This document shows, one piece after another, positions 14,217 through 14,577 of a DNA stretch of 14,577 nucleotides. Source of the stretch: Acidimicrobiaceae bacterium. GTDB taxonomy: Bacteria; Actinomycetota; Acidimicrobiia; Acidimicrobiales; RAAP-2. The stretch covers positions 4,660 to 19,236 of the forward strand of contig PLSY01000339.1 in NCBI GenBank assembly GCA_003164275.1, given 5' to 3'. The translations under genes were made by a program, and so were the position numbers. Numbering within the stretch: the stretch's first letter is position 1; each line of letters starts with the position of its first letter. A model generated the notes under the pieces. It made no database searches. It was not told the origin of the DNA and worked only from the letters and a program-made list of their open reading frames with translations.

Positions 14217-14399
14217 GTCTGACTGTCGGATGGCTGCGACTGCTCCCCGGGGGGAGGCCTTCGGTCACCAAGCCACTGGGCGTGACTGGAACAGCGTAGG
14301 AGAGGGACGTTCCCGTCACCGACGGTACCTGGAAGCGTCGGTCGAACGTGGCCTTCGGAGAGGCCGGAGCGGGTCCCGTCGGCACATCCGGATGCTTGA

Positions 14400-14417
14400 C
14401 TGACCGGCGACGGTCAG
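14400..14417. other. Inverted repeat in the right-hand intergenic region
   Basis: CTGACCG (14400-14406) and CGGTCAG (14411-14417) pair perfectly around GCGA. A TTGACT -35-like hexamer (14396-14401) overlaps its left end, though no TANNNT box follows at the right spacing. It could be an operator for the rightward gene or a small RNA hairpin. Apart from this and two shorter palindromes (14313-14325, 14350-14365) I see nothing firm in the stretch 14217-14458. Confidence 0.3.
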
Positions 14418-14470
14418 ACTCGCCCATCGCCCCGGTTCCGCCTTCTCCGACCCATCTCGGAGGATCACCA

Positions 14471-14577
14471 TTGGTCAAACACCCACATTCGAAGCAACCA
14501 CATGATCCGGGACCCTCCCCCGGGTACCACCCGACGGCTGCCACCCGGGCCGGGCTCGCGGCGGTGGCCTGTTTCGA
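14471..14577 (+). CDS. Possible 5' end of an unknown membrane protein (partial)
   Basis: A TTG at 14471 sits 7 nt behind GGAGG (14459-14463), a strong ribosome-binding site, and the frame stays open for 35 codons to the right edge. The predicted start is Pro/His-rich and hydrophilic, then turns hydrophobic (RAGLAAVACF), which could be the start of a first membrane segment. It would be divergent from the LLM gene. The evidence is the ribosome-binding site and the open frame only; no family can be named from so short a piece, and an opposite-strand frame overlaps it. Confidence 0.38.
   Translation, partial: MVKHPHSKQPHDPGPSPGYHPTAATRAGLAAVACF

Noticed and set aside
14200..14544. A 114-codon minus-strand open frame whose stop overlaps the LLM start (ATGA)
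   Set aside because: The product is low-complexity (Pro/Gly/Ser/Thr), has no recognisable domain, starts at a GTG without ribosome-binding site, and covers the LLM ribosome-binding site and the palindromes. The overlap with the LLM start leaves a small chance that it is real.

Overview
The window is high-GC DNA with tightly packed genes, and most gene junctions overlap by 4-5 bases. It suggests an actinobacterium. Evidence: a MurT/GatD peptidoglycan-amidation pair, an F420-type LLM-family oxidoreductase, a HAD-acyltransferase fusion of the mycobacterial PlsC type, a two-hairpin RNA matching the actinobacterial 6C sRNA class, and several start codons placed 6-8 nt after a TANNNT -10 box, which is the pattern of leaderless mRNAs. 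A deep-branching class such as Acidimicrobiia would fit, but that is inference. There are no insertion sequences, tRNA or rRNA genes, or CRISPR arrays.

Positions 1-4047 (+) hold one overlapping operon: the 3' end of a HAD-IB phosphatase, a zinc alcohol dehydrogenase, a LarA-like (lactate racemase domain) protein and a PlsC-type acyltransferase. The combination suggests a small pathway in which a phosphate is removed, a hydroxyl is oxidised or epimerised and an acyl group is transferred. I know of no defined product for it, and it is the best candidate here for an undescribed system.

Positions 4074-7626 (-) hold a second overlapping operon: a HAD-phosphatase/acyltransferase fusion, then murT and gatD. 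It joins phospholipid synthesis with amidation of the stem-peptide glutamate of lipid II. So HAD phosphatase and acyltransferase occur twice in the window, split in the first operon and fused in the second.

Positions 7627-7886 are the only sizeable intergenic region in the middle of the window. On the minus strand it carries a probable 6C RNA: two hairpins with C-rich 10-nt loops behind a near-consensus promoter. A LysR-family regulator is transcribed divergently.

Positions 7887-10446 hold the LysR gene, a GNAT acetyltransferase (-), a YqgE/AlgH protein (-) and a 76-residue protein with a CxxC-GWH tail (+). Positions 10468-12396 (+) hold a tetR-MFS exporter pair, with a perfect operator palindrome overlapping the tetR -10 box. 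Positions 12354-14203 (-) hold mscL with a zinc-ribbon-like tail, overlapping the exporter gene tail to tail, then a two-gene LLM-oxidoreductase/hypothetical-protein unit. The last 374 nt are mostly non-coding by eye, with a possible TTG-started gene running off the end.
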